Part shown: positions 5,956 through 13,210 of the stretch, one piece after another | Layout of the letters: every line of letters begins with the position of its first letter | How positions within the stretch are numbered: the first letter of the stretch is position 1 | NCBI GenBank assembly: GCA_030620125.1 | Contig: JAUXFI010000016.1 | Coordinates: forward strand, 1-16,577 | Direction: 5' to 3' | Origin: Anaerolineae bacterium | Lineage (GTDB): Bacteria; Chloroflexota; Anaerolineae; B4-G1 | Length of the DNA: 16,577 bases | The notes under the pieces: model-generated | What the model saw: the letters and a program-made list of their open reading frames with translations, nothing else | The model's database searches: none | Told to the model about the DNA's origin: nothing | Translations under genes and position numbers: made by a program

Positions 5956-6675
5956 ATGACAGAGTTGCTCTTTCAGACAGACAGCTATGAGCGCGAGTTC
6001 GAAGCCCTCGTGACCGGGGTTGTTGGCGACGGCGTGGTGCTGGACCGCACCGCCTTCTACCCCGGCGGAGGCGGGCAGCCTTGCGACGCAGGCCATCTGG
6101 AGGCCGGGGAAGAGCGCTGGGAGGTGCGCAAGGTGGGGCGGAAGGAGGGCCGGGTGGTTCACTTTCTGGACCGGGAACCTCCGCCCGAGGGGACGCCGGT
6201 GGTAGGTTTCCTGGACTGGGAACACCGCTACGCGCTGATGCGCACCCACACGGCGATGCACATCCTCTGCGGCGTGATCTGGCGGGACTATGGCGCATCG
6301 GTGACCGGCGGCAAGATGGAGTCATTGCGGGGGCGGATGGATTTCGAGTTCGAGCGTATGCAGCGGGAGCTGGTCAGCGAGATTGAGGAAAAGATCAACG
6401 CTGAAGTCGCCGCAGCTCGCCCGGTTCGCGTGTGTATCTTGCCCCGCGAGGAGGCGTTCCAGATACCGGATCTCATCCGTACCAAGATCAACCTGCTGCC
6501 GCCCCACATTACCGAGGTACGGGTGGTAGAAATCGAAGGATTGGACGTGCAGGCCGACGGCGGGACGCACGTGGCCAACACCGCCGAGGTCGGGCCTCTG
6601 CGGATCGTGGACTATAAGAGCAAGGGGCGCATCAACAAGCGGTTGGTGGTGGAACTGGCGGCGGCAGGGGGTTAG
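5956..6675 (+). CDS. alaX: AlaX-type alanyl-tRNA editing protein
   Basis: Free-standing relatives of the AlaRS editing domain hydrolyse Ser or Gly mischarged onto tRNA-Ala. The 239 residues contain the domain signature FYPGGGGQP (34-42), the metal motif HxxxH (H98, H102 in RTHTAMH) and the second metal motif near the end, ADGGTHVANT (200-209). There H205 is present, but the Cys of the usual CGGTH is Asp (D201). A KSKGRINKRL tail closes the domain. The length suits the AlaX-M class without a synthetase catalytic part. GGAGG (5947-5951) lies four bases before the ATG, and the gene is the first one behind the T-box, so it should be induced when the sensed tRNA is uncharged. Its stop overlaps the stop of the convergent PIN gene by two bases. 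The substrate could be Ala- or Thr-tRNA-related; the sequence alone does not decide. Confidence 0.88.
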   Translation: MTELLFQTDSYEREFEALVTGVVGDGVVLDRTAFYPGGGGQPCDAGHLEAGEERWEVRKVGRKEGRVVHFLDREPPPEGTPVVGFLDWEHRYALMRTHTAMHILCGVIWRDYGASVTGGKMESLRGRMDFEFERMQRELVSEIEEKINAEVAAARPVRVCILPREEAFQIPDLIRTKINLLPPHITEVRVVEIEGLDVQADGGTHVANTAEVGPLRIVDYKSKGRINKRLVVELAAAGG

Positions 6676-7091
6676 GGGGCAGGGACGCGGATGAACTGGC
6701 CTGTCTGCTCAAAGTGCTCATCGAAGGCGAAGGCGTAGAGCAAGCCCAGCCGTTCCATGACGGCGAAACTGGTGCAGTCGGTGAAGCTGAATTCCTTGTC
6801 GTCGTGTTTTTTGAAGAGTTCCCAGGCGGCGCGCTGGTCGGCTTTGGAGACGTGGATGACGTGGGCGTACTTTTGTGTCCATAGATCTTCGCCCAGTTCG
6901 CGGGCTGCCTTGTAGCCAAGTTTATGTAGCGCCAGCGTGATAGTCTCATCCACGATAAAGTTAGTGGTGATGAACCGGCCGGTGAAGTTGGTGAGAAAGT
7001 CTATTGCTTCCCGGTGATGAGCATCATCCAGATCTTTGATGGCGTAGAACGCGCCGGTGTCAACGAAGACTCGTTGCTGTCGGTTCATCAT
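6672..7091 (-). CDS. PIN-domain ribonuclease toxin (VapC-like)
   Basis: PIN toxins are small Mg-dependent RNases that cut tRNA, rRNA or mRNA when not held by their antitoxin. The 139-residue protein has the PIN acidic residues in order: D11 (VFVDTGAFYA), E49 (VDETITLAL), D105 (FSFTDCTSF) and D124 (FDEHF). Translation is placed at ATG 7091, which overlaps the antitoxin stop in an ATGA, so the two genes are translationally coupled; the next codon (7088) is an equally possible ATG. A longer upstream reading in this frame would run through the antitoxin and is rejected. The pair is antisense to the flanking alaX and ileS genes, as expected for a mobile stability or defence cassette. I use VapC-like only in the broad sense. 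Confidence 0.9.
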   Translation of the reverse strand: MMNRQQRVFVDTGAFYAIKDLDDAHHREAIDFLTNFTGRFITTNFIVDETITLALHKLGYKAARELGEDLWTQKYAHVIHVSKADQRAAWELFKKHDDKEFSFTDCTSFAVMERLGLLYAFAFDEHFEQTGQFIRVPAP

Positions 7092-7441
7092 TTCTTGCTC
7101 GTGCGTTGTCGTTCGTGAGGCTCGACGTAGATGTAGTAGTCGTGGCGTTCTGACACGTCCGTGAGGCCACTGGCAGCGGTGCTGGACATAGCCATCGCCA
7201 GCAGCGCCTGCCGTTGGCGCTCGCCTTCGGCCCACAGTCTTTCTTCGTCCTCCGGGTCGAAGCCGAGCACGTCGGCCAGTGTCTCCTGGATGGGGATGCC
7301 GGCTTCGTCCAGCAGGTCGCCGTCCTCGTCCACGACGGGTATTTCGATGGTGACGATGAGTGGTTGGCCTTCCGGGAGGGCTACGTCTTCAAGCAGATAG
7401 AGGGCTCGTCCTTCTCGGATCGCTCTTGTTCGCACGCGCAT
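7088..7441 (-). CDS. antitoxin partner of the PIN toxin
   Basis: This acidic 117-residue protein is encoded just ahead of the PIN gene. Its N-terminus (TRAIREGRALYLLEDVALPE, then GQPLIVTIE) resembles the small beta-rich DUF104/AF2212-type antitoxins, which share the pattern of a short strand, a Leu-Pro-Glu-Gly turn and a second strand. The middle is very acidic (DEDGDLLDEAG, FDPEDEERLW), and residues ~70-85 look helical and are likely to contact the toxin. The family assignment is an impression; the role follows mainly from gene order and the ATGA overlap. GGAGG (7452-7448 on the minus strand) lies six bases before the ATG. A perfect promoter is immediately upstream, so close that the mRNA probably begins at the ribosome site. 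Autoregulation is typical of such modules, but no operator palindrome is obvious here. Confidence 0.75.
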   Translation of the reverse strand: MRVRTRAIREGRALYLLEDVALPEGQPLIVTIEIPVVDEDGDLLDEAGIPIQETLADVLGFDPEDEERLWAEGERQRQALLAMAMSSTAASGLTDVSERHDYYIYVEPHERQRTSKK

Positions 7442-7458
7442 GGCACACCTCCACAGGA

Positions 7459-7487
7459 ATTATACCGGCCTGGTCATAGATTGTCAA
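7459..7487 (-). promoter_or_regulatory. perfect-consensus promoter of the toxin-antitoxin pair
   Basis: On the minus strand TTGACA (7487-7482), a 17-base spacer and TATAAT (7464-7459) match the sigma-70 consensus at every position. The predicted start near 7452 coincides with the first base of the GGAGG ribosome site, giving a leader of only about 11 bases. Confidence 0.9.
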
Positions 7488-7531
7488 TGTGGGGGGGGCT
7501 CCGTTCTATTTGGTCGCTAGGAGATGCAAGC

Positions 7532-7923
7532 GTGGCCTGGTGGGAGACCTATTTCGACGATCTGTACTTGGAACTGTATCAGCAACTGGCCGCTCCGGAT
7601 CGGGAGCGCGACCGGCAGCAGGCAGAGGCGGCGGTGCTTATGGCACGGATCGTCCCGCCGGCCCGCATATTGGATCTTTGCTGCGGCTACGGCCGCCATA
7701 CCATCCCGTTGGCCCTGATGGCGAGTGGACCGAACGGACACACCACAGGCGGCTCTACACAGCCACTGAACTGGACGGCATGCTGCGCCGGGCCGGCTTG
7801 ATACCTATCGTTTACTACGGTGGCTATGACGGGAGCGAGTTCACGACCAAGTCACACCGCATTTTTGTCGTGGCGGAAAAAGAAGGAGGAGATGATGTTC
7901 AAATCGGTATCCAACCGGGTTGA
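7532..7923 (+). pseudogene. class I SAM methyltransferase gene with central deletion
   Basis: The 5' part is well preserved: AGGAG (7519-7523), eight bases, then a GTG start encoding AWWETYFDDLYLELYQQL and, near 7669-7700, SAM-binding motif I ILDLCCGYGRHTIPLAL. Immediately afterwards, in a different frame, comes a typical methyltransferase C-terminus: RRLYTATELDGMLRRAGL, YYGGYDGSEFTTKSHR and IFVVAEK (about 7750-7880). About 120-150 residues that should lie between these two parts are missing, and the frames do not match, so one deletion near 7710-7740 has fused the two ends. The C-terminal frame then runs past ileS's start codon to 7923. No functional enzyme can be made. What remains may only carry transcription or translation toward ileS. 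Confidence 0.8.
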
Positions 7924-10900
7924 TTTTGTCGCTCAAGAGCACGAGATTCTGACTTTCTGGGAAGAAACTCGGGCTTTCCAGGAACTGGTTCAGTTGCGTA
8001 AGGATGCTCCCCGTTGGTCCTTCATTGACGGGCCGATCACAGCCAACAACCCGATGGCCGTCCATCACGGCTGGGGGCGCACCTACAAGGACCTCTACCA
8101 ACGCTATAAGGCCATGTGCGGCTTCGACCAGCGCTGGCAGAATGGCTTTGACTGCCAGGGCCTCTGGGTCGAGGTCGAGGTGGAGGAGGAGCTGGGCTTT
8201 CGCTCCAAGCGGGACATTGAGGAATACGGCATCGCCGGGTTCGTGCGCAGGTGCAAGGAGCGGGTGCTGCGCTATGCCGCAGTGCAGACCGAGCAGTCCA
8301 TGCGCCTGGGATACTGGATGGATTGGAACGACCCGGATGTCTTGCGTGACTTGGCCGAGAGGCTGGCGCAGAACCCGGAGGAGGTCATCACTGTCCAGGG
8401 GCCGGATGGCCCGGTGACCGACACGGTCGAGGGGATCGTCGGCCGGCTGGGGCTGGCGGAACTGGGCGGCTCCTACTTTACCTTCTCCACCGAGAACAAC
8501 TACATGATCTGGACGATGCTCAAGCGCTGCTGGGAGCGAGGCTGGCTCTACAAGGGCCGTGACGTGATGCCCTGGTGTCCCCGCTGCGCCACTGGTATCA
8601 GCCAGCACGAAATCGTCACCGAGGGGTACCGGGAGATAACCCACCCCGGCGTGACGCTGCGCTTCCCGTTGCGGGACCGGCCGGGGGAGAGCCTGCTGGT
8701 CTGGACCACCACTCCCTGGACTCTGACCAGCAACGTGGCGGCGGCGGTGGGGCCGGAGTTGACCTACGTAAAGGTGCGACAGGGGGATGAGGTCTTTTAT
8801 CTCTCCAAAGGGACGCTTCCTTTCCTGCAGGGTGACTACCAGGTACTGGAGGAGATGAAGGGGACGGCGCTGGAGGGCTGGACCTACGACGGCCCCTTCG
8901 ACGAATTGGAGGCACAGCAGGCCGCTGGCGGTCCCCAGGCCCACCGGGTGATTCTATGGAACGAGGTGGGGGAGGCGGAGGGAACCGGCATCGTCCACAT
9001 GGCCCCGGGGTGCGGCGCGGAGGACTTTCAGCTAAGCCAGGAACACGACATCCCCGCCATCGCCCCGCTGGACGAGGAGGGGGTCTTCCTGGAGGGCTTT
9101 GGCCCTCTCACCGGTACCCACGTCTCGGAGAGCGCCCCTCGTGTCTTTGAGAATCTGCGGGAGAAGGGGCTGCTCTACAAGGTCGAGGGCTATACCCACC
9201 GTTATCCCGTCTGCTGGCGCTGCGGCACCGAGTTGGTCTTCCGGCTGGTGGACGAGTGGTTCATCTCGATGGATGAACTGCGCCACGATATGATCGAGGT
9301 CACCAAGCAGATCCGCTGGATTCCCTCCTTCGGGATGGAGCGCGAACTGGACTGGCTGCGCAATATGCACGACTGGATGATCAGCAAGAAGCGCTACTGG
9401 GGACTAGCGCTGCCCATCTGGGAGTGCGAGGAGTGCGGTCACTTTGAGGTCATCGGCGACGAACACGAGCTGGAGGAGCGGGCGGTGGTGGGCTGGGAGG
9501 AGTTCGAGGGGCACACCCCCCACAAGCCCTGGATTGACGCGGTACGTGTCGCCTGTCCAAAGTGCGGCGCGGAGGTGAGCCGCATCCCCGACGTGGGCAA
9601 TCCCTGGCTGGACGCAGGGATAGTCAGCTTTAGCACGCTCCAGTACCGGACCAACCCGGAATACTGGCGACAGTGGTACCCGGCCGACTGGATCAGCGAG
9701 TCCTTCCCTGGCCAGTTCCGCAACTGGTTCTACAGCCTCCTGGCGATGGCGACGGTGCTGGAGAACACCCCGCCCTTCGAGAATTGCTTCTCCTATGCCA
9801 CGCTCTTGGCCGAGGATGGGCGGGGGATGCACAAGTCGTGGGGCAACGCCAGTGAGTTCAACGAGGCCGCTGACCGGATGGGGGTGGACGTGATGCGCTG
9901 GCTCTACTGCCGCCACAAGCCGGAGAATAACTTGACCTTTGGCTACGGCCGGGCGGACGAGGTGCGGCGACAGTTCCTGATCCCGCTGTGGAATGTGTAT
10001 TCGTTCTTTGTGACGTATGCCAATATTGACGGGTGGGAGCCTAAACTGGTAAATTGGGAAACTGGTACATTGGTAGATGTGGAGACGGACCACCAATCTA
10101 CCAGTTTACTGGACCGGTGGATTCTGGCCCGCCTGAACAAAGTGGTTGCCCAGGTCACCGACCGGCTCGACAACTATGATGCCTACGGGGCTACGTTGAT
10201 TGTGGAGCCTTTCCTGGGCGACTTGACCAATTGGTACGTGCGCCGCAGTCGCCGCCGGTTCTGGAAGAGTGTGCACGACGCGGACAAGAACGCGGCCTAT
10301 GCCACGCTGTATCGCGTTCTGACGGTGCTTTGCCGGCTTCTGGCTCCCTTCACTCCCTTCGTGACCGAGGCCATGTACCAGAACCTGGTGCGCTCTGCGG
10401 ACCCAGACGCGCCGGAGAGCGTCCACCACACGCTCTGGCCTCAGGCTGCCCCTGCGGCGATGGACGAGGATCTTCTGGCGCGGATGGCGCTGGCCCGGCA
10501 GGTCGTCGCGCTGGGCCACTCTGCCCGCAACAGCCGCAACGTCAAGCTACGCCAGCCTCTGGCCTGTGCGTTGGTTCACGTGGAGTCGGGAGCCGATGGC
10601 CTGGACGGTAAACTGGTGGCGCTGGTGCAGGATGAGTTGAACGTGAAACGGGTAGAGTTCGTGGAGGACGCGGCCGATTTGGTGACCTATCGCCTCTTGC
10701 CAGACAACAAGGTTCTCGGCCCGCGCTTCGGGAAGCAGTTCCCAGCGGTGCGTGCTGCATTGGCGGCACTGGACCCTGCAGCGGCAGTACGGCGGCTGCA
10801 GGCCAAGCTCCCGCTGCGGCTGGAGCTTGCCTTGAGCGAGGCCGAAGGGGCAGAGGGAGAGGAGATAGAGCTAGATCCCGAGGAGGTGCTGGTGCGTGAG

Positions 10901-11239
10901 GATCCCCGTGAGGGGCTGGCGGTGGCGTCCGAGCGGGGCGTGACCGTTGCCGTGGACATTGTCATAACGTCCGAGTTGCTCGCCGAGGGGTTGGCCCGCG
11001 AGGTGGTTCGTCGTGTGCAGAGCCTGCGCAAGGAGGCGGGCTTTAACCTGGATGACCGCATCGTCACCACCTACCAGGCCGACGGGGAGTTGGCCGGGGC
11101 GGTCGAGGCGTGGCGGGACTTTATCGCGGCAGAGACTCTGAGTGTGGAGCTGCGGGCCGGGCTACCGGAGGAAGGGGTTACCGTGGGCGAGGATCACGTG
11201 AGTGGTCACCCTCTCAGCCTGGGGGTCCGCAAGGCGTGA
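7895..11239 (+). CDS. ileS: isoleucyl-tRNA synthetase with atypical signature motifs
   Basis: This enzyme charges tRNA-Ile in the cytoplasm; it has 1114 residues from ATG 7895, chosen over ATG 7892 because AGGAGG (7884-7889) is then five bases away. The order is Rossmann N-half, CP1 editing domain (LLVWTTTPWTLTSN; GIVHMAPGCGAEDF), Cys pairs (CWRCG, CEECG, CPKCG), MISKKRYWGLALP, catalytic C-half (DVGNPWLDAG; FPGQFRNWFYS), anticodon-binding domain from LDRWILARLN (~741), and a C-terminal domain. The HIGH motif reads HHGW (57-60). KMSKS reads GMHKS (644-648), keeping only the second Lys and last Ser. I believe this is a recognised bacterial IleRS-like variant rather than damage, since the rest is intact. 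Residues ~716-740 and ~976-985 are encoded by dispersed repeats. The start overlaps the methyltransferase remnant. No own promoter is seen, so transcription may come from the T-box promoter. Confidence 0.93.
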   Translation: MFKSVSNRVDFVAQEHEILTFWEETRAFQELVQLRKDAPRWSFIDGPITANNPMAVHHGWGRTYKDLYQRYKAMCGFDQRWQNGFDCQGLWVEVEVEEELGFRSKRDIEEYGIAGFVRRCKERVLRYAAVQTEQSMRLGYWMDWNDPDVLRDLAERLAQNPEEVITVQGPDGPVTDTVEGIVGRLGLAELGGSYFTFSTENNYMIWTMLKRCWERGWLYKGRDVMPWCPRCATGISQHEIVTEGYREITHPGVTLRFPLRDRPGESLLVWTTTPWTLTSNVAAAVGPELTYVKVRQGDEVFYLSKGTLPFLQGDYQVLEEMKGTALEGWTYDGPFDELEAQQAAGGPQAHRVILWNEVGEAEGTGIVHMAPGCGAEDFQLSQEHDIPAIAPLDEEGVFLEGFGPLTGTHVSESAPRVFENLREKGLLYKVEGYTHRYPVCWRCGTELVFRLVDEWFISMDELRHDMIEVTKQIRWIPSFGMERELDWLRNMHDWMISKKRYWGLALPIWECEECGHFEVIGDEHELEERAVVGWEEFEGHTPHKPWIDAVRVACPKCGAEVSRIPDVGNPWLDAGIVSFSTLQYRTNPEYWRQWYPADWISESFPGQFRNWFYSLLAMATVLENTPPFENCFSYATLLAEDGRGMHKSWGNASEFNEAADRMGVDVMRWLYCRHKPENNLTFGYGRADEVRRQFLIPLWNVYSFFVTYANIDGWEPKLVNWETGTLVDVETDHQSTSLLDRWILARLNKVVAQVTDRLDNYDAYGATLIVEPFLGDLTNWYVRRSRRRFWKSVHDADKNAAYATLYRVLTVLCRLLAPFTPFVTEAMYQNLVRSADPDAPESVHHTLWPQAAPAAMDEDLLARMALARQVVALGHSARNSRNVKLRQPLACALVHVESGADGLDGKLVALVQDELNVKRVEFVEDAADLVTYRLLPDNKVLGPRFGKQFPAVRAALAALDPAAAVRRLQAKLPLRLELALSEAEGAEGEEIELDPEEVLVREDPREGLAVASERGVTVAVDIVITSELLAEGLAREVVRRVQSLRKEAGFNLDDRIVTTYQADGELAGAVEAWRDFIAAETLSVELRAGLPEEGVTVGEDHVSGHPLSLGVRKA
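10042..10108 (+). repeat. octamer repeat hairpin inside ileS
   Basis: Units AAACTGGT, AAATTGGG, AAACTGGT, ACATTGGT (10043-10074) run in 8-base phase. An opposing half ACCAATCT, ACCAGTTT follows at 10092-10107. The 17-base ends 10042-10058 and 10092-10108 are inverted copies with two mismatches. The block is read in frame as residues ~716-740 (about PKLVNWETGTLVDVETDHQS), between the catalytic core and the anticodon-binding domain. Confidence 0.85.
10826..10849 (+). repeat. SEAEG-encoding dispersed repeat inside ileS
   Basis: CTTGCCTTGAGCGAGGCCGA plus AGGG closely resembles an interspersed repeat (CCCTGAGCGAAGTCGAAGGG form) that I recall as common in Chloroflexi genomes. It is read in frame as LALSEAEG (about residues 978-985), in a linker of the C-terminal domain. 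Identification relies on memory of the repeat; only one copy is in this window. Confidence 0.55.
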
Positions 11240-11333
11240 GCCCTCGGTCACCCTCCAGCAGGTTGGGATGGGTTTTCAACTCGTAATCTGCGGGAGGGTA
11301 GCCTGAACAGTTATCGCAAGGGTTACTCATTCT

Positions 11334-11361
11334 TGCCAATTCGGGCTGAGTGGGGTAGAAT
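11334..11361 (+). promoter_or_regulatory. promoter of the traR-lspA-rluD operon
   Basis: TTGCCA (11334-11339) and TAGAAT (11356-11361) each match the sigma-70 consensus in five of six positions, with a 16-base spacer. It lies in the 161-base gap after ileS and about 40 bases before the first ORF. An inverted pair ACCCTCC/GGAGGGT (11250-11256, 11293-11299) precedes it, without a T-tract. Confidence 0.65.
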
Positions 11362-11400
11362 AATGGTGCACTTGAGGCGGCGGGGTTGGGAGGAAGACAG

Positions 11401-11763
11401 ATGCCTTTTTCGTATGAGAGAGCCAAGCGGGAATTGCTGGAAGAACAAGGGGAACTGCGGGAGCAGTTGCAGCGACTCGAGACTGCCGAGTACGAAAGCG
11501 TCGGCTATAGCAACCACATGGCCGACGATGCCACCGAGGCTTTTGAGCAGGCTGTAGGTGTGGCGCTCAAGCGCAAAGTCGAGGCTTCGCTGGAGGAGAT
11601 GGATCGGGCTTTGGCCAAGTTTGAAAAGGGAACCTACGGTCTCTGCGAAGCCTGCGGCGCCAGGATTGACCGTGCACGTCTGGAGGCGTTGCCCCAGGCG
11701 AGGTGTTGCCTGGATTGCCAGGCGCGCAAAGAGCACGGTGGGACACGGACGGTCTCTCGTTGA
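11401..11763 (+). CDS. TraR/DksA-family zinc-finger protein
   Basis: DksA/TraR proteins enter the secondary channel of RNA polymerase and adjust initiation, often together with ppGpp. The 120 residues start with a long charged coiled-coil region (~5-75, RAKRELLEEQGELREQLQRL and onward, interrupted by SVGYSNHMADDATEA). The C4 zinc finger follows: C82, C85, C103 and C106 (LCEACG ... CCLDC), with the TYGLCEACG signature. This is the short-coil architecture of the YteA/TraR/DksA-like group, not full E. coli DksA. The start is ATG 11401, preceded by GGGAGGA (11388-11394); an in-frame TTG at 11386 lies upstream of that ribosome site and is rejected. The stop overlaps the TTG start of lspA in a TTGA, so translation is coupled. 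Confidence 0.9.
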   Translation: MPFSYERAKRELLEEQGELREQLQRLETAEYESVGYSNHMADDATEAFEQAVGVALKRKVEASLEEMDRALAKFEKGTYGLCEACGARIDRARLEALPQARCCLDCQARKEHGGTRTVSR

Positions 11764-12281
11764 AGCGACGAAAGCTAGACGCTCTGATCTTGCCAGCCAT
11801 GGCGGTATTGGTCTTGCTCGTTGACCAAATCAGCAAGCACCTCGTGACGACGTGGCTGAAAGTGGGCCAGTCGTGGGACATAGTGCCCTGGCTGGCCCCT
11901 GTTGTTCGTATCACCTACACCACAAACACGGGAGCGGCCTTTGGGCTGTTTCCCCAATGGGGTGGGTTTCTTATCCTCGTCGCTGTGGTCGTCATCGTGG
12001 TGATCGTGCTCTACTATCATCACCTTCCGGATGGACAGTTGCTGATGCGGGTGGCGCTGGGCCTCCAACTTGGCGGCGCTATCGGCAACAATCTGGTGGA
12101 CCGGCTGCGCCAGGGGTTCGTGGTGGACTTTATTGACCTCAGCTTTTGGCCACTGCGCGACTGGCCGATCTTTAACCTGGCCGACGCCTCGATTGTCGCT
12201 GGCGTGACGATATTGGCGCTGCTGATGCTGCGGGAGGAGATGCGCGAGCGGGACGGGCAGCAGGTGGTTGAGGATGGTTGA
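11760..12281 (+). CDS. lspA: lipoprotein signal peptidase (signal peptidase II)
   Basis: LspA is a four-helix membrane aspartyl protease that removes signal peptides from diacylglyceryl-modified prolipoproteins. From TTG 11760 it has 173 residues: a short basic N-terminus (MKRRK), a first helix ending in VDQISKH (21-27), the NTGAAFG motif (56-62), then GGAIGNNLVDRL (105-116). The catalytic dyad is D123 (GFVVDFID) and D142 (FNLADASI), spaced 19 residues as in the characterised enzymes. Length and topology are normal. The TTG start, overlapping traR's stop by four bases, is chosen because it gives the expected basic N-terminus right before the first helix; longer readings would be encoded inside traR. 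The gene in turn overlaps rluD by eight bases. The lipoprotein encoded at 1628 is a plausible substrate. Confidence 0.95.
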   Translation: MKRRKLDALILPAMAVLVLLVDQISKHLVTTWLKVGQSWDIVPWLAPVVRITYTTNTGAAFGLFPQWGGFLILVAVVVIVVIVLYYHHLPDGQLLMRVALGLQLGGAIGNNLVDRLRQGFVVDFIDLSFWPLRDWPIFNLADASIVAGVTILALLMLREEMRERDGQQVVEDG

Positions 12282-13200
12282 GGAGAGGGAGGAGCGGATT
12301 GTCTCCTTCGCCATCGAACTCGGCGGAGAGCGGCTGGACAAGGTCATTGCTGCTCACGTGCCGGATCTGAGCCGGGCGACGGCCCAGCGGTTGATCAAGG
12401 CTGGCGAGGTCACTGTCGGCGGGCGTCCCAGCAAGCCTAGCTATCGCGTGCAGGTGGGCGATGATATTGTCGTGCGCGTCCCCGCCGAGGTGCCCGAACC
12501 GGTTGTGGCGGAGGATATTCCCCTCGACGTCATCTACGAGGATGACACTCTGCTGGTGGTGAACAAGCCGGCGGGGATGGTCGTGCATCCGGCCCTGGGG
12601 CATGCCAGCGGCACACTGGTCAACGCAGTGCTGGCCCATTGTCCACAGATCGCCGAAGTGGGCGGGGCGGACCGGGCCGGGATAGTCCACCGGCTGGACA
12701 AAGATACCTCTGGCCTGATCATTATTGCCAAAGATGAGCCTACCCACGCCGCGCTCCAGCGACAGTTCAAGCATCGGCAGGTCGTCAAGACTTACCTGGC
12801 GCTGGTCGAGGACCAGGTGCAGCCCCGGGAGGGGGTCGTCGAAGCGCCTGTGGGACGCGACAAGCGGCAACGCAAGAAGATGGCTGTGGTGCGGAGCGGG
12901 CGGGAGGCGCACACGATGTACCGCGCCAGCGAGTACTTTGCCGACTATACGCTGCTGGAGGTGCGCCCCCGCACCGGTCGCACGCACCAGGTGCGCGTGC
13001 ACCTGGCCTGGCTGGGCTATCCGATCGTGGGGGATACGGTTTACGGCCACCGCCGCCAGCGGCTGCTCCGATCCCGCCATTTCCTCCACGCCTCGCGGCT
13101 TCGGTTTACGCACCCTGCCACGGGGGAGGAGGTAGAGTTCAAAGCCCCGTTGCCGCCGGAACTGGCCGCTGTCCTCGATCGACTGCGGCGGGGTTCGTAG
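12274..13200 (+). CDS. rluD: RluA/RluD-family 23S rRNA pseudouridine synthase
   Basis: This enzyme isomerises specific uridines of 23S rRNA (or tRNA) to pseudouridine. The 308 residues comprise an N-terminal S4 RNA-binding domain (~18-65, GERLDKVIAAHVPDLSRATA) and the catalytic domain. The latter has VVNKPAGMVVHPA (95-107), the RluA signature HRLDKDTSGL with nucleophile D142, the KTYLALVE strand and RPRTGRTHQVRVHL near the C-terminus. The S4 domain plus this signature matches RluD; RluA-type proteins lack S4 and RluC is the close alternative. The start is ATG 12274, inside the end of lspA, with AGGTGG (12262-12267) six bases upstream; the in-frame TTG at 12268 is less well placed. It is the third gene of the traR-lspA-rluD operon, an lspA-rluD pairing that is common in bacteria. 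A large palindrome follows the stop. Confidence 0.93.
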   Translation: MVEEREERIVSFAIELGGERLDKVIAAHVPDLSRATAQRLIKAGEVTVGGRPSKPSYRVQVGDDIVVRVPAEVPEPVVAEDIPLDVIYEDDTLLVVNKPAGMVVHPALGHASGTLVNAVLAHCPQIAEVGGADRAGIVHRLDKDTSGLIIIAKDEPTHAALQRQFKHRQVVKTYLALVEDQVQPREGVVEAPVGRDKRQRKKMAVVRSGREAHTMYRASEYFADYTLLEVRPRTGRTHQVRVHLAWLGYPIVGDTVYGHRRQRLLRSRHFLHASRLRFTHPATGEEVEFKAPLPPELAAVLDRLRRGS

Positions 13201-13210
13201 GTTGTATCTG

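Noticed and set aside
6672..7235. Longer 187-residue reading of the PIN toxin
   Set aside because: The extra 48 residues are antitoxin DNA in another frame and show no PIN features; the ATGA overlap supports the start at 7091.
7841..8944. 367-codon minus-strand open frame opposite the start of ileS
   Set aside because: It is antisense to the conserved catalytic domain, with no ribosome site and no family features.
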